From: Acinetobacter bohemicus ANC 3994
GTDB taxonomy: Bacteria; Pseudomonadota; Gammaproteobacteria; Pseudomonadales; Moraxellaceae
Assembly (NCBI RefSeq): GCF_000367925.1
Contig: NZ_KB849164.1
Span: 1,159,482-1,223,481 of the forward strand
Direction of reading: 5' to 3'
DNA length: 64,000 bases
A program made the position numbers and the translations under genes. Below the pieces are notes generated by a model. That model was not told the origin of the DNA and made no database searches. It worked only from the letters and a program-made list of their open reading frames with translations. Position 1 is the stretch's first letter, and each line of letters begins with the position of its first letter. Shown here piece by piece: positions 45,548 to 53,757 of this stretch.

Positions 45548-45888
45548 TTACTCAAATTTGGATAAAAAAACAATCTTGTAAATATTCAATAGGTTTTCCA
45601 TTATACAGCAATGAAAAATCACCATCATACTCCGATAAACTCGTACTTTCATCAATAATACCTAATACATTACTAGCAGATTTAATCATCGTCTGCTATA
45701 AAATTGAGAAAAATATTAGCTTATCTTCATCTGATATAGTATTAAAAAAATGCTTTGCTCTAACACAATTATGGTCTTTTTTTCTGATTCAGAATATTCA
45801 GTTAAAAGATTTTTATAAATATCTACATTTTCATTAATAATTTCATTTTTTAAATGCCTCAGCTAATTTTTTAATCCATTTTTTTCAT
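45548..45888 (-). pseudogene. Frameshifted and stop-interrupted gene remnant
   Basis: From ATG 45888 the minus strand gives MKK, then after homopolymer slips WIKKLAEAFKK, EIINENVDIYKNLLTEYSE, a break at the run of seven T near 45745, DEDKLIFFSIL, an in-frame TAG, and SASNVLGIIDESTSLSEYDG to GAG-TAA at 45548. Adding or removing single bases at A or T runs restores one continuous protein of about 110 aa. I do not recognise the family. It follows the MBL-like gene by 12 bases and was presumably its operon partner. Confidence 0.65.
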
Positions 45889-45900
45889 TTTATTTTAGTT

Positions 45901-46611
45901 TTACTTAAAAGTCTCAAAAATTACTTTTTCTAACTTTATTTTTGCACTGTATTTTAAAACATTTCCATGGGCAGCTACTAAACTTGTGAAATCCAAATCT
46001 AATAAATTCTCAAAATCATATTTAAGACTTTCTTTTTGTGTGGAGACTTTTTTCAGCCATGGTCCACCAATAAATAAATCTAAACGGAACCCCATTAAAG
46101 ATAAAATAAGTTTACTTAAAAAACTTATATGGTTCCAATCATCCCAGTATTGAATACTATCTGTGGTAATCAACAACTTACTTTCTTGCAAAAATAGTGC
46201 CGCTTCTGGAAACTTGGCTGATTCAAAAACAAAAAATAGACTTTGGGGAATTGGAGATTTTACTGTTTTATTAATAAATTTATTAGGCGTTAAATTGGAA
46301 TAATTATTATGATTTTCCTGACTCCAGAAATCAGCTTTATATTTATCAATATAAAATTGATCATCTAATCCATGGAAGTCACCTAGTCGAATAATATTCT
46401 TTACAGTGCCTAATTCATCTAGTATTTCTAAGTTTTTGTTATTTAGACGAACAGCATTAACTATAGTAAGTTCAGTTCCATTACGAACCACTATCATGTT
46501 TCGATTCATCTGTAACAATGGACCTATTTTTATACTTCCACGTAATAAGTAAACATTAGGGAAAATTTCTTTTAAAAAATCCTGTGGTGTTACATCAGCA
46601 TATTTCTTCAT
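45901..46611 (-). CDS. MBL-fold-like hypothetical protein (DUF4336-like)
   Basis: 236 aa. NRNMIVVRNGTELTIVNAVRL and IIRLGDFHGLDDQFYIDKY resemble the first strands and an altered HxHxDH loop of metallo-beta-lactamase-fold proteins such as DUF4336, with a later SLVAAHGNVLKYSAK where the family has its H/G motif. Metal ligands are only partly conserved, so enzymatic activity is uncertain. It is followed by the pseudogene at 45548. Confidence 0.65.
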   Translation of the reverse strand: MKKYADVTPQDFLKEIFPNVYLLRGSIKIGPLLQMNRNMIVVRNGTELTIVNAVRLNNKNLEILDELGTVKNIIRLGDFHGLDDQFYIDKYKADFWSQENHNNYSNLTPNKFINKTVKSPIPQSLFFVFESAKFPEAALFLQESKLLITTDSIQYWDDWNHISFLSKLILSLMGFRLDLFIGGPWLKKVSTQKESLKYDFENLLDLDFTSLVAAHGNVLKYSAKIKLEKVIFETFK

Positions 46612-46791
46612 GGTTGATAATTTTTAATATGTAAGCTATTACCAATACTATCTTTAATTATATCATTTTTATTAACGTGAATTATTTATAAGCCTAATCG
46701 TCATTCAATATAATGAGCATTACACGAAGCGAGGTTCTAGATCCTCACTTTTCTATTTAGCATAAGGTATATCATGTTAATTTTAGCTAAA

Positions 46792-47370
46792 TTAAACTTT
46801 TTGATTAATTTTATTTTCAATTAAATGAGTTACTAATTGAGTCATATATTGATAGGTAAATAAATGAGAATGAAACTTTACCAGCCCTTCTAATCCTAAA
46901 GTTAGGCCTATAAATTGCCAAGCCATATCATCAAGGTTTTCATGATGATTTTTTAACGATGCCGATTCCAATATTTTTTTTACAGACTTCTGCCATTCTT
47001 CAATTGCTATTAAAAAAACTTTATTAAATTCAGGACTAGTTTGGCTATTTTGTTCAGCATCATTCCACAATCGAACGTAAGGTAATTCATCTTCTGATTC
47101 AGTAAAACCTAGAGCCAAAAGTATTTTCTCAGTTAAACTTAAATTATCATCTATTTCACTGATATCTAAATTCTTATAAATGAGCTGCATAAATACTTCA
47201 CACTTTAATTCTTGAATAGTTTTAAAGTGATGATGAATAAGCCCTACAGACAAAGAAGCTTTTTGAGCTAAATGACGTACTGTCAATGTATTCAAACCAT
47301 CATCTAATGCGATTGTCATAGCAGCATCTAAGATCTGTTTTTTTCTTTCCGTTTTACTTAAGTAGCTCAT
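46792..47370 (-). CDS. TetR-family repressor, SmvR-like
   Basis: 192 aa. N-terminal TetR HTH (ERKKQILDAAMTIALDDGLNTLTVRHLAQKASLSVGLIHHHFKTIQEL, 8-56) with a BetI-like SVGLIHHHF motif, and a helical ligand domain. It is divergent from the SmvA-like efflux gene, with a 46-bp palindrome between them, the arrangement of smvR-smvA in enterobacteria. It likely represses the pump and is released by cationic biocides or dyes (inference). Confidence 0.92.
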   Translation of the reverse strand: MSYLSKTERKKQILDAAMTIALDDGLNTLTVRHLAQKASLSVGLIHHHFKTIQELKCEVFMQLIYKNLDISEIDDNLSLTEKILLALGFTESEDELPYVRLWNDAEQNSQTSPEFNKVFLIAIEEWQKSVKKILESASLKNHHENLDDMAWQFIGLTLGLEGLVKFHSHLFTYQYMTQLVTHLIENKINQKV

Positions 47371-47426
47371 TTTCTAACACAGTCATTTACAACATCATCA
47401 GCATATACAAGTTGCGTAAAAAATCA

Positions 47427-47472
47427 AAAAATAGTATAAATTTGAACATGTGTTCAAATTTATACTATTTTT
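47427..47472. promoter_or_regulatory. 46-bp palindrome overlapping the efflux promoter
   Basis: Left arm 47427-47448 and right arm 47451-47472 are exact inverted copies of 22 bases around TG. The core is TTTGAACA-TG-TGTTCAAA. TATAAA at 47435-47440 with TTGCGT 17 bp upstream makes a -10/-35 pair inside it. The right arm ends directly at the ATG of the pump gene, leaving no Shine-Dalgarno sequence. Confidence 0.88.
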
Positions 47473-48972
47473 ATGTTTTTACATCCCAAATGGTTCATTT
47501 TAGCCATTGTCGTGGGGCTTTATCTTCCTGTGGCTATTGATGCAACTGTACTCCACATCGCCGTACCTACCTTAAGCCAAGAATTGAAAGCAAGCACATC
47601 ACAACTGTTATGGATTATTGATATCTATCCATTGCTGATGGCTGGGCTTATTTTAGTAATGGGCGCTTTAGGCGATAAAATTGGTTATCGAAAACTCATG
47701 CTTATGGGTAGTATCATTTTTGGTATAGCCTCGGTGCTAGCAGCACTCTCACCTACAGCAAATTTTTTAATTTTTTCAAGAGCTATATTGGCCTTAGGTG
47801 CATCCATGATTATGCCTGCCACTTTAGCTTGTCTACGTCATACATTTATGGATGAAAAAGAACGAAACTTTGCTCTAGGAATGTGGGTTATGGCTGGGGG
47901 GGCTGGTGCCGCTTTCGGGCCTTTAGTCGGTGGATTGTTGTTAGAATACTTCTATTGGGGATCAGTATTCTTGATTAATGTTCCTATTATAGTTGTTGTA
48001 ACTATATGTATTTTAAAGTATCTGCCTAAACAAAATTTTATACATGAAAAAAAATTAAATCTATTAGATGCACTAATACTGATAACAGCCATTCTTTTCG
48101 TAATTTACAGTTTAAAAGCCGGCTTAAAAGAATTTGATCCTCAATTCATTCTTCTTGGGCTTATAGGGGTTGTACTCGGTTTTTTATTTGTAAAAAGGCA
48201 GATTAAAAGTGATCAACCCCTATTTGATCTTAAGCTATTCACATCGAAATCTGTGAAATATGGTTTCACCATTTCAGTTGTTGCGATGATTGCACTGGTA
48301 GGATTTGAGTTACTGATTTCTCAAAAACTACAATACGTGTATCAGTTTAGTCCATTACAAGCTGGCCTATATATTTTACCGTTTATGATTGCAGTCAGTG
48401 TAGGTGGGGTGATTAGTACACCTCTTCTAAATAAGTTTGGAGCTAAAAGAGTTGCAGTATTTAGCTTAATACTAAGTTCTATATCTATGTATTTTTTATC
48501 AGCTGTTAATTATGAAACTGAATACTTATTTTCAGCTTTTTGTATGATCTTATTAGGACTAAGTATTCTATGTGCCTTTTTAGCAGCTACATCAGCAATT
48601 TTATCAGGGGCACCTATTGAACAAGCATCATCTGCTGGTGCAATTGAAGGAATGTCCTATGAGTTAGGAACAGGTTTAGGTGTAACAATCTTCGGTTTAA
48701 TGGCATCTTTTTTCTACACAAAAAATGTGGATTTTCATCATGTTTTTAGTGCTGATCAACTGAAAACAGCTGAAAGTTCTATAGGTGGAACTTATCAAGT
48801 TCTTCCAAATCTATCAGCAGAAAATGCAGATCTCATCATGAAATCAGCCAATTCAGCTTTTGTTATGGCTCATAGCTCTATTTTAATCTTTTCAAGTTTA
48901 ATACTTTTGTTTCTTGCTATCTTTATCTGGATCTTTTGGCGGGAAACTTACACCAAATCCCTGCCCATTTAA
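47473..48972 (+). CDS. SmvA/QacA-like MFS multidrug efflux pump (DHA2)
   Basis: 499 aa, 14 membrane segments expected. The start matches SmvA (MFLHPKWFILAIVVGLYLPVAIDATVLHIAVPTL), followed by LLWIIDIYPLLMAGLILVMGALGDKIGYRK (motif A), RAILALGASMIMPATLACLRHTF and the antiporter motif C GAGAAFGPLVGGLLLEYFYW. SmvA/QacA pumps expel quaternary ammonium biocides, chlorhexidine and cationic dyes. It is divergent from its TetR regulator, and the mRNA would be short-leadered or leaderless. Confidence 0.93.
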   Translation: MFLHPKWFILAIVVGLYLPVAIDATVLHIAVPTLSQELKASTSQLLWIIDIYPLLMAGLILVMGALGDKIGYRKLMLMGSIIFGIASVLAALSPTANFLIFSRAILALGASMIMPATLACLRHTFMDEKERNFALGMWVMAGGAGAAFGPLVGGLLLEYFYWGSVFLINVPIIVVVTICILKYLPKQNFIHEKKLNLLDALILITAILFVIYSLKAGLKEFDPQFILLGLIGVVLGFLFVKRQIKSDQPLFDLKLFTSKSVKYGFTISVVAMIALVGFELLISQKLQYVYQFSPLQAGLYILPFMIAVSVGGVISTPLLNKFGAKRVAVFSLILSSISMYFLSAVNYETEYLFSAFCMILLGLSILCAFLAATSAILSGAPIEQASSAGAIEGMSYELGTGLGVTIFGLMASFFYTKNVDFHHVFSADQLKTAESSIGGTYQVLPNLSAENADLIMKSANSAFVMAHSSILIFSSLILLFLAIFIWIFWRETYTKSLPI

Positions 48973-49056
48973 CAGAAATGGCGACCACGAAAAAAATAAT
49001 TGTATATTAATTTAATTATCAATCACTTAAGAAATCTAAACCAATCTCAAAACAAT

Positions 49057-49090
49057 AAAAAGCCAACTTAAAAATAAGTTGGCTTTTTTA
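49057..49090 (+). terminator. Terminator of the efflux gene
   Basis: AAAAAGCCAACTT-AAAAAT-AAGTTGGCTTTTTT, 85 bases after the stop at 48972. Confidence 0.9.
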
Positions 49091-49235
49091 TCTACAACTT
49101 CGGAATAAAGCCTGTAACTCACGTGTTGATGCTGTGCAATAGGCTTTGAATGAGACTTTTAAAGAATAAGAGCGCTCATCAAATGATGAGCCCTCTTATT
49201 TCAAATCAATTTCTTATCTGCGACTTGCAGTTTCA

Positions 49236-49592
49236 TTAAGAAAAATCTAATTCTTTTTCGAATGCTTTTAACTCATAACGAGCCATTGCTAAGTTCGATT
49301 TTGAACGATCTAAGACTAAATAAAGAAATAATGCATCATTCGAATCTAAAGGACGGATTAAATGATATTGTTTACCTAAAGTAATTAAAATATCTTCAAT
49401 ATCATCATTTAGTTGTAATGTTTTAGCAACCTTACGTTTTGAACGAATGACTTCCGTATTCCCTGCTGCTGCAAGCTCTAAATCTACACCACTCCCCTGT
49501 GTTGCCAAAGCAAGTCCACTTTCGCTATCAACCAATGCAGCTGCAACAAAACCATCTAAATTTGTTAATGTATCTAAACCAATACGTGCCAT
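49236..49592 (-). CDS. Roadblock/LC7-domain protein (second)
   Basis: 118 aa. Pattern of the Roadblock/LC7 (MglB-like) fold: [49 protein letters not shown], then [39 protein letters not shown]. In bacteria such proteins bind and activate small GTPases. It is the last of four minus-strand genes headed by a GTPase. It is followed by a spacer of about 250 bases without a clear terminator. Confidence 0.85.
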   Translation of the reverse strand: MARIGLDTLTNLDGFVAAALVDSESGLALATQGSGVDLELAAAGNTEVIRSKRKVAKTLQLNDDIEDILITLGKQYHLIRPLDSNDALFLYLVLDRSKSNLAMARYELKAFEKELDFS

Positions 49593-49633
49593 TTTTTACA
49601 CCTCAACAATAGGGTTTCCCCTGAAAAATTTAT

Positions 49634-50629
49634 TTATAAGCCAAGTTTCTTTCGAAGCTTCCCAAAAAAGCTACGAAGTTTATTTGTTTGACCTGTTTCA
49701 ATCAGGTTTATTTCTGTAGAGAATTTAACTTCATCCGATTCAACAATTCGCCCCAATTGAAGTAAGCTTGCACAGCCAACAAAATTCAATATTTTTTCAT
49801 CAGTTGAATTCAGATGTTGTTTAACTGCCTCAATATTGGCCCCTTCTGAAAAACAGGCTGCCATTTTCAAGTAATCTCGTCGGCGCATATCTCTTTCAAA
49901 CTGTGGCCAAATCTCTAATTTAAAATTCTGATTTAGTTCTATTTTCGCAAGACGTATCATCGAAGACTGACTTAAAATCAGCCACAACCAAACTCGCAAA
50001 TCATAAATTAACTTACCTTCAGTTTGTTCTTGCACGACTTGACTCGTTGCATAGGTTTGATTCAAAGATTCGTTAAACTGTAGTCCAGTCATATTTTCTT
50101 CAACCCATACACGCTCTGTCCGTGTATCGATAAGTGCAATAAATCCACTAGCATCAAACAATTGAATATACCCATTGCGTGGCGTAAAGATCTCTGCAAA
50201 TACGTCTTCTATAGTCGCATCAGGTTTCAAAGCGACAGGAAATTTACTTCTGGTATCAATATAAAGTTGCTTATCATTTAACTCAGATTCGATTGGTTTA
50301 ATAGCAGGTAAAACTTCTTGTGAAAGCCACTCATGCAAGTATTGTAAATCTGAAAAAGGATAGAATAATTGATCATCAATAATTCGCCCTAAATCGCTAT
50401 TTGACTTTGTTAATCTCAAATAGCGTTTCACTTTTTCTTTTAATACCTTTTGAATACCAATCGAATTAAAAAAAACATCACTGACCAATAACACATCAAT
50501 TTTATCTTCAGCAATATTGACCCACTTAAGATGTGTATTTGCAGGCAGACATAACGAAATCTGAGTCTTTAATTGGTTTAGGTCTGTCGTATTTAAACCA
50601 AATATCGCTATTTTTAAAACTTGCGTCAT
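49634..50629 (-). CDS. 331-aa partner protein of the GTPase operon
   Basis: No signal or membrane segment. The first 65 residues (MTQVLKIAIFGLNTTDLNQLKTQ ... DVLLVSDVFF) have a receiver- or Rossmann-like alpha/beta pattern. The middle (about 140-220) shows the beta strands YIQLFDASGFIALIDTRTERVWVEE. The C-terminal 110 residues are helical with RDMRRRDYLKMAACFSEGANIEAVKQHLNSTDEKILNFVGCASLLQLGRIVE. I do not recognise the family. It sits between two Roadblock genes, so a scaffold or effector of the GTPase is the best guess. Confidence 0.75.
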   Translation of the reverse strand: MTQVLKIAIFGLNTTDLNQLKTQISLCLPANTHLKWVNIAEDKIDVLLVSDVFFNSIGIQKVLKEKVKRYLRLTKSNSDLGRIIDDQLFYPFSDLQYLHEWLSQEVLPAIKPIESELNDKQLYIDTRSKFPVALKPDATIEDVFAEIFTPRNGYIQLFDASGFIALIDTRTERVWVEENMTGLQFNESLNQTYATSQVVQEQTEGKLIYDLRVWLWLILSQSSMIRLAKIELNQNFKLEIWPQFERDMRRRDYLKMAACFSEGANIEAVKQHLNSTDEKILNFVGCASLLQLGRIVESDEVKFSTEINLIETGQTNKLRSFFGKLRKKLGL

Positions 50630-50703
50630 TTTAAACCCACATTAAAATCATGAGATTCGCTATATCTAAAAGAATTAACTTTCTGATTTAGGCTATTGAA
50701 CAT

Positions 50704-51120
50704 TTAAGACACTTCTTTAATTTGAGGCTTTGCTAAACTCTCACTCAACTTTTTGAAGTAATACAGCATTTGCCCCATCAAAATATCTTTATTGGTCACA
50801 GCAACAATCACCATAGGATGGTGTGGATGGTCTACAGCAGTTAAAAATACTTTGCCATTTTCTGCATCTAAAGTAATTGTTTGACATCCGAACAATTGAA
50901 TTTCGGATATGAAAGCGGAGACCATTGCTAAGATTGAGCTACTTACGGCAGCAATTTTTCCGGTGTTTTCTATATTCTTTTTTGAAGCAAGCGAGAGCTC
51001 AAAACCATCAGATGAGCACAACATAACAAAATTTACACCACTCACTTCATTTAAAAAATCGTGCAATTCTTGGCTAGAAAATGCTTTGAACTCTTGTCCT
51101 ACTTCACGTGAATTAATCAT
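50704..51120 (-). CDS. Roadblock/LC7-domain protein (first)
   Basis: 138 aa. FLNEVSGVNFVMLCSSDGFELSLASKKNIENTGKIAAVSSSILAMVSAFISEIQL is the Roadblock core, with the C-terminal strand KVFLTAVDHPHHPMVIVAVTNKDILMGQMLYYFKKLSES. It starts ten bases after the GTPase gene's stop, in one operon. It should bind the GTPase as a regulator (GAP-like), as MglB does with MglA and CvnB with CvnD. Confidence 0.86.
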   Translation of the reverse strand: MINSREVGQEFKAFSSQELHDFLNEVSGVNFVMLCSSDGFELSLASKKNIENTGKIAAVSSSILAMVSAFISEIQLFGCQTITLDAENGKVFLTAVDHPHHPMVIVAVTNKDILMGQMLYYFKKLSESLAKPQIKEVS

Positions 51121-51129
51121 TTTCTACCT

Positions 51130-51672
51130 TTATATCGTTATTGCAGGTTGCATTTCTAATTTTGCAATGAGCATTTCTATCATTAACAAAACATCATCTT
51201 TTTTGCGTGCATCAACTGCAAATAAGGGGAATTTTTTTTGATGAATTTGCATCCAATCCCGATATATTTTTAACTTTTGATCATGTTCTAAATCTAAATG
51301 TGTTACCCCAACAACAATATTCGTACCTAAATCTTCAAATGCTTTTAAATAGAACTCTAAGTCTTTTAATCTTTGGGAACTACTGTGATCAATTAAAACG
51401 ACGATACCTATTGCCCCTTTACAGACAATTGACCACATAAAATCAAAGCGGTCCTGTCCCGGTGTGCCGTATAAACCTATCTTAGTACCGTCATCTAAAC
51501 TGATTTCGCCATAATCAATGCCGACAGTTGTTAACGCTTTTTGATGTGCTTGAGTATCTGTATTAACTGCTTCAGTGCTGAGGACACCAGTATCAGATAA
51601 TGCTTTTATGGCAGCAGATTTACCTGCTCCCATTGTTCCCCCGAAAACAATTTTATATTGCTGCAAAATCAC
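51130..51672 (-). CDS. Small Ras-like GTPase of MglA/CvnD type
   Basis: 180 aa. P-loop GGTMGAGKS (11-19), switch I region ending in TTVGIDYGE, G3/switch II in the form YGTPGQDRF (68-76) instead of DxxG, and G4 as THLD (124-127) instead of NKxD. These features define the bacterial GTPases found with Roadblock proteins (COG2229 type). It heads an operon with two Roadblock proteins and a 331-aa partner. The role is unknown, with polarity, motility or development being possibilities known from relatives. Confidence 0.9.
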   Translation of the reverse strand: MILQQYKIVFGGTMGAGKSAAIKALSDTGVLSTEAVNTDTQAHQKALTTVGIDYGEISLDDGTKIGLYGTPGQDRFDFMWSIVCKGAIGIVVLIDHSSSQRLKDLEFYLKAFEDLGTNIVVGVTHLDLEHDQKLKIYRDWMQIHQKKFPLFAVDARKKDDVLLMIEMLIAKLEMQPAITI

Positions 51673-51804
51673 AATGCAAACCTTACTTTTTCAAATTAAT
51701 GCGACATATTTCACATTATATTTGAAATATGCGTTTATAAAAAGCACTTTTCAATAAATTTATTTAATTTTTCTTTTTAAAATCAATGACTATTTAGAAA
51801 AACT

Positions 51805-52090
51805 TTACAATAAATACAAGTCCGGCTTAAACCAAAATTCCATAACTTGATTTGCCAGCATATCCACTTGATCTAAAGCCTACTCATTAAACGGATGCAG
51901 CTGAGCATGGATGCTGTCAAAATCACCTAGAGTCTGCTGTTCAAGCAAATGTGCGATCATCGCTTCAGATGGCAAGAGTTGAGTAATATCTGTCGTGCTG
52001 TCAAAATAGGAAACGAGGCCGTCCTGTTGTTCAAACACACAGCTAGTCCACCAAATAACTGTCCATCTCCCACATTAGTGACATAGTTCG
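51805..52090 (-). pseudogene. Remnant of a small gene with an internal stop
   Basis: On the minus strand a frame reads WWTSCVFEQQDGLVSYFDST, TDITQLLPSEAMIAHLLEQQ and TLGDFDSIHAQLHPFNE, then TAG at 51880-51882, then ALDQVDMLANQVMEFWFKPDLYLL to TAA at 51805. Sequence on both sides of the stop is coding-like. The 5' end is lost at the IS-end-like repeat. The family is not recognised. Confidence 0.55.
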
Positions 52091-52117
52091 GTTGCACTTC
52101 GTCTAAGAATCTAAGAT
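52091..52117. repeat. 27-base repeat, copy 1
   Basis: GTTGCACTTCGTCTAAGAAT and the next seven bases match 55705-55731 with one mismatch. The start GTTGCAC resembles the ends of IS5/IS6-type elements. One copy truncates the pseudogene at 51805. Confidence 0.6.
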
Positions 52118-52166
52118 TCAATAAACTTTGAAATATAGCTTTGTACAAAAATACCTATCTTAAAAA

Positions 52167-53648
52167 TTAAATTTTTTTAATAGATTTTGCCAATCTTTCA
52201 ATATGTTCATGAATTTCATTAACTGTATGTGCCGCATAACCTATGAGTACAGCAGCTTTTTGAGATGAATTCTGACAATATCTTGATAAGGGCTGCACCG
52301 TCAGACCTACTTTTGCACATTGAGCAACAAAATCTTGCTCTGTCCAATTTTCTTTAAGCCAACATACCAAATGAATACCAGAATCAGTGGGTTCTACAGT
52401 TAATATATCGAAAAGATAGTGCTGAATTGCCAGAATTAAGGCCTGTTGACGTTCATAACAAGCTTTACGAACTTTACGTACATGCCGAGCATAATGTCCA
52501 TCCTGTATAAATGTTGCCAGTGCAACTTGCTCAAGAGAGGAACTACGGGTATCGGTATAGTATTTTGCCAGACTAAAAACACCAATTAAGGCTTCAGGAA
52601 CGACCATAAATCCCAGTCTAAATTCAGGAAACATCATTTTAGAAAATGTCCCCGAATATATCACTCGTTGCTGTTGATCTAAGCCCTGTAACGCTTGAAT
52701 TGGGTGTGTTCCATAACGAAACTCACTATTATAGTCATCTTCAAAAATCCATTTTTGCTGTTGCGTGGCCCAGTCCAGTAAAGCCAAACGCCGAGCAAGG
52801 CTGAGTGTGCCACCAAGCGGAAATTGATGTGACGGTGCGGTATAAATCAGTTTACTTGCTGAATAGTGCTGAATAATGTCAGGGATTTTCATGCCTTCAT
52901 GATCACTTTCAATCGGCTGTACGGTCGCCCCAAAACTACGAAATATGTTTAAAGCAGCATCATAACCGGGTTCATCTAAACACACTTGGTCATGTGGCTG
53001 TAACAGCGCATACGCCGCCAAATGAATAGCCTGTTGTGTCCCATTGACAATTAAAATTTGCTGTTCAGTACAATTTAATCCTCTGGTCGATTGAACATAT
53101 TGGCAAATTGCCTGACGCAAAGGCAGATACCCTCGTGGGTCGTGGAATTGTCCTAATTGATAATAGGATTGTCGCCAAGCTCGCCCCAATAATTTTCCCC
53201 AAAGTTGATGCGGAAATAAATCCACACAGCCCACACCCACATGAAACATTTTCTTTTCTTGGCTAGATAAATTCTGCTTGTGCCAATGCGGTAATAAACG
53301 GGCGATATGAGGGTTAATATTGAGCGTTTGCGTCGGTTGATGTACAGCATGTGGTATATCATTTTTAATTTGAATCAGTTGGTCAGGAATAACATCCGCT
53401 ACATAAGTGCCTGAACTGGGTTTGGTAACTAAATAGCCTTCATCTAGTAGACGTTCCAACGCTGCTAATACCGAATTACGGGAAATCGACATCATTTCTG
53501 CTAAAGCACGGCTTGAAGGCAGTTTTGCGCCAGCAGACAAGTGCCCCGCTAAAATCGCATCACGTAAAGCACAATACAAACCATCTTTAATCTGCTGCCC
53601 TTTAGGCAAAATTAAATGTGGAAAATAAGCGGAAGAAGCAGTTTTCAT
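52167..53648 (-). CDS. MocR/PdxR-type regulator (GntR HTH plus aminotransferase domain)
   Basis: 493 aa. GntR winged helix at about 15-80 (GLYCALRDAILAGHLSAGAKLPSSRALAEMMSISRNSVLAALERL), then a class I aminotransferase fold (about 120-490) with the PLP-lysine motif YSGTFSKMMFPEFRLGFMV (Lys in FSKMM), EDDYNSEFRYG and DEPGYDAA. MocR regulators bind PLP and direct-repeat DNA. It is divergent from the BenE gene, and the motif shared by the BenE and GNAT promoters is its likely binding site. Confidence 0.94.
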   Translation of the reverse strand: MKTASSAYFPHLILPKGQQIKDGLYCALRDAILAGHLSAGAKLPSSRALAEMMSISRNSVLAALERLLDEGYLVTKPSSGTYVADVIPDQLIQIKNDIPHAVHQPTQTLNINPHIARLLPHWHKQNLSSQEKKMFHVGVGCVDLFPHQLWGKLLGRAWRQSYYQLGQFHDPRGYLPLRQAICQYVQSTRGLNCTEQQILIVNGTQQAIHLAAYALLQPHDQVCLDEPGYDAALNIFRSFGATVQPIESDHEGMKIPDIIQHYSASKLIYTAPSHQFPLGGTLSLARRLALLDWATQQQKWIFEDDYNSEFRYGTHPIQALQGLDQQQRVIYSGTFSKMMFPEFRLGFMVVPEALIGVFSLAKYYTDTRSSSLEQVALATFIQDGHYARHVRKVRKACYERQQALILAIQHYLFDILTVEPTDSGIHLVCWLKENWTEQDFVAQCAKVGLTVQPLSRYCQNSSQKAAVLIGYAAHTVNEIHEHIERLAKSIKKI

Positions 53649-53654
53649 CGTAAA

Positions 53655-53689
53655 ACTGGTACTTTAAAAAATATCAGAAGTGTATCTTA
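53655..53689 (+). promoter_or_regulatory. Probable MocR site upstream of the BenE gene
   Basis: ACTGGTACT (53655-53663), 17 bases, TGTATCTTA (53681-53689). The same elements with the same spacing lie at 55051-55085. Each starts exactly 103 bases before the ATG of the gene it precedes. Confidence 0.72.
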
Positions 53690-53757
53690 CGACCATACCA
53701 TCATTAAAAATACACTCCCCCCCTTTCATTGTTGAAATATTTTAGGGGGATAAATTT

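Larger units (their letters stand above)
51673..52166. other. Region with a decayed gene and an IS-end-like repeat
   Basis: 494 bases upstream of the GTPase operon. The first 130 bases should hold the operon's promoter. 51805-52090 carries the pseudogene described separately, and 52091-52117 a 27-base repeat shared with 55705-55731. Confidence 0.5.

Noticed and set aside
45502..45837. Plus-strand frame of about 111 codons
   Set aside because: It lies opposite the frameshifted minus-strand pseudogene, has no ribosome site, and its composition is that of an antisense strand.
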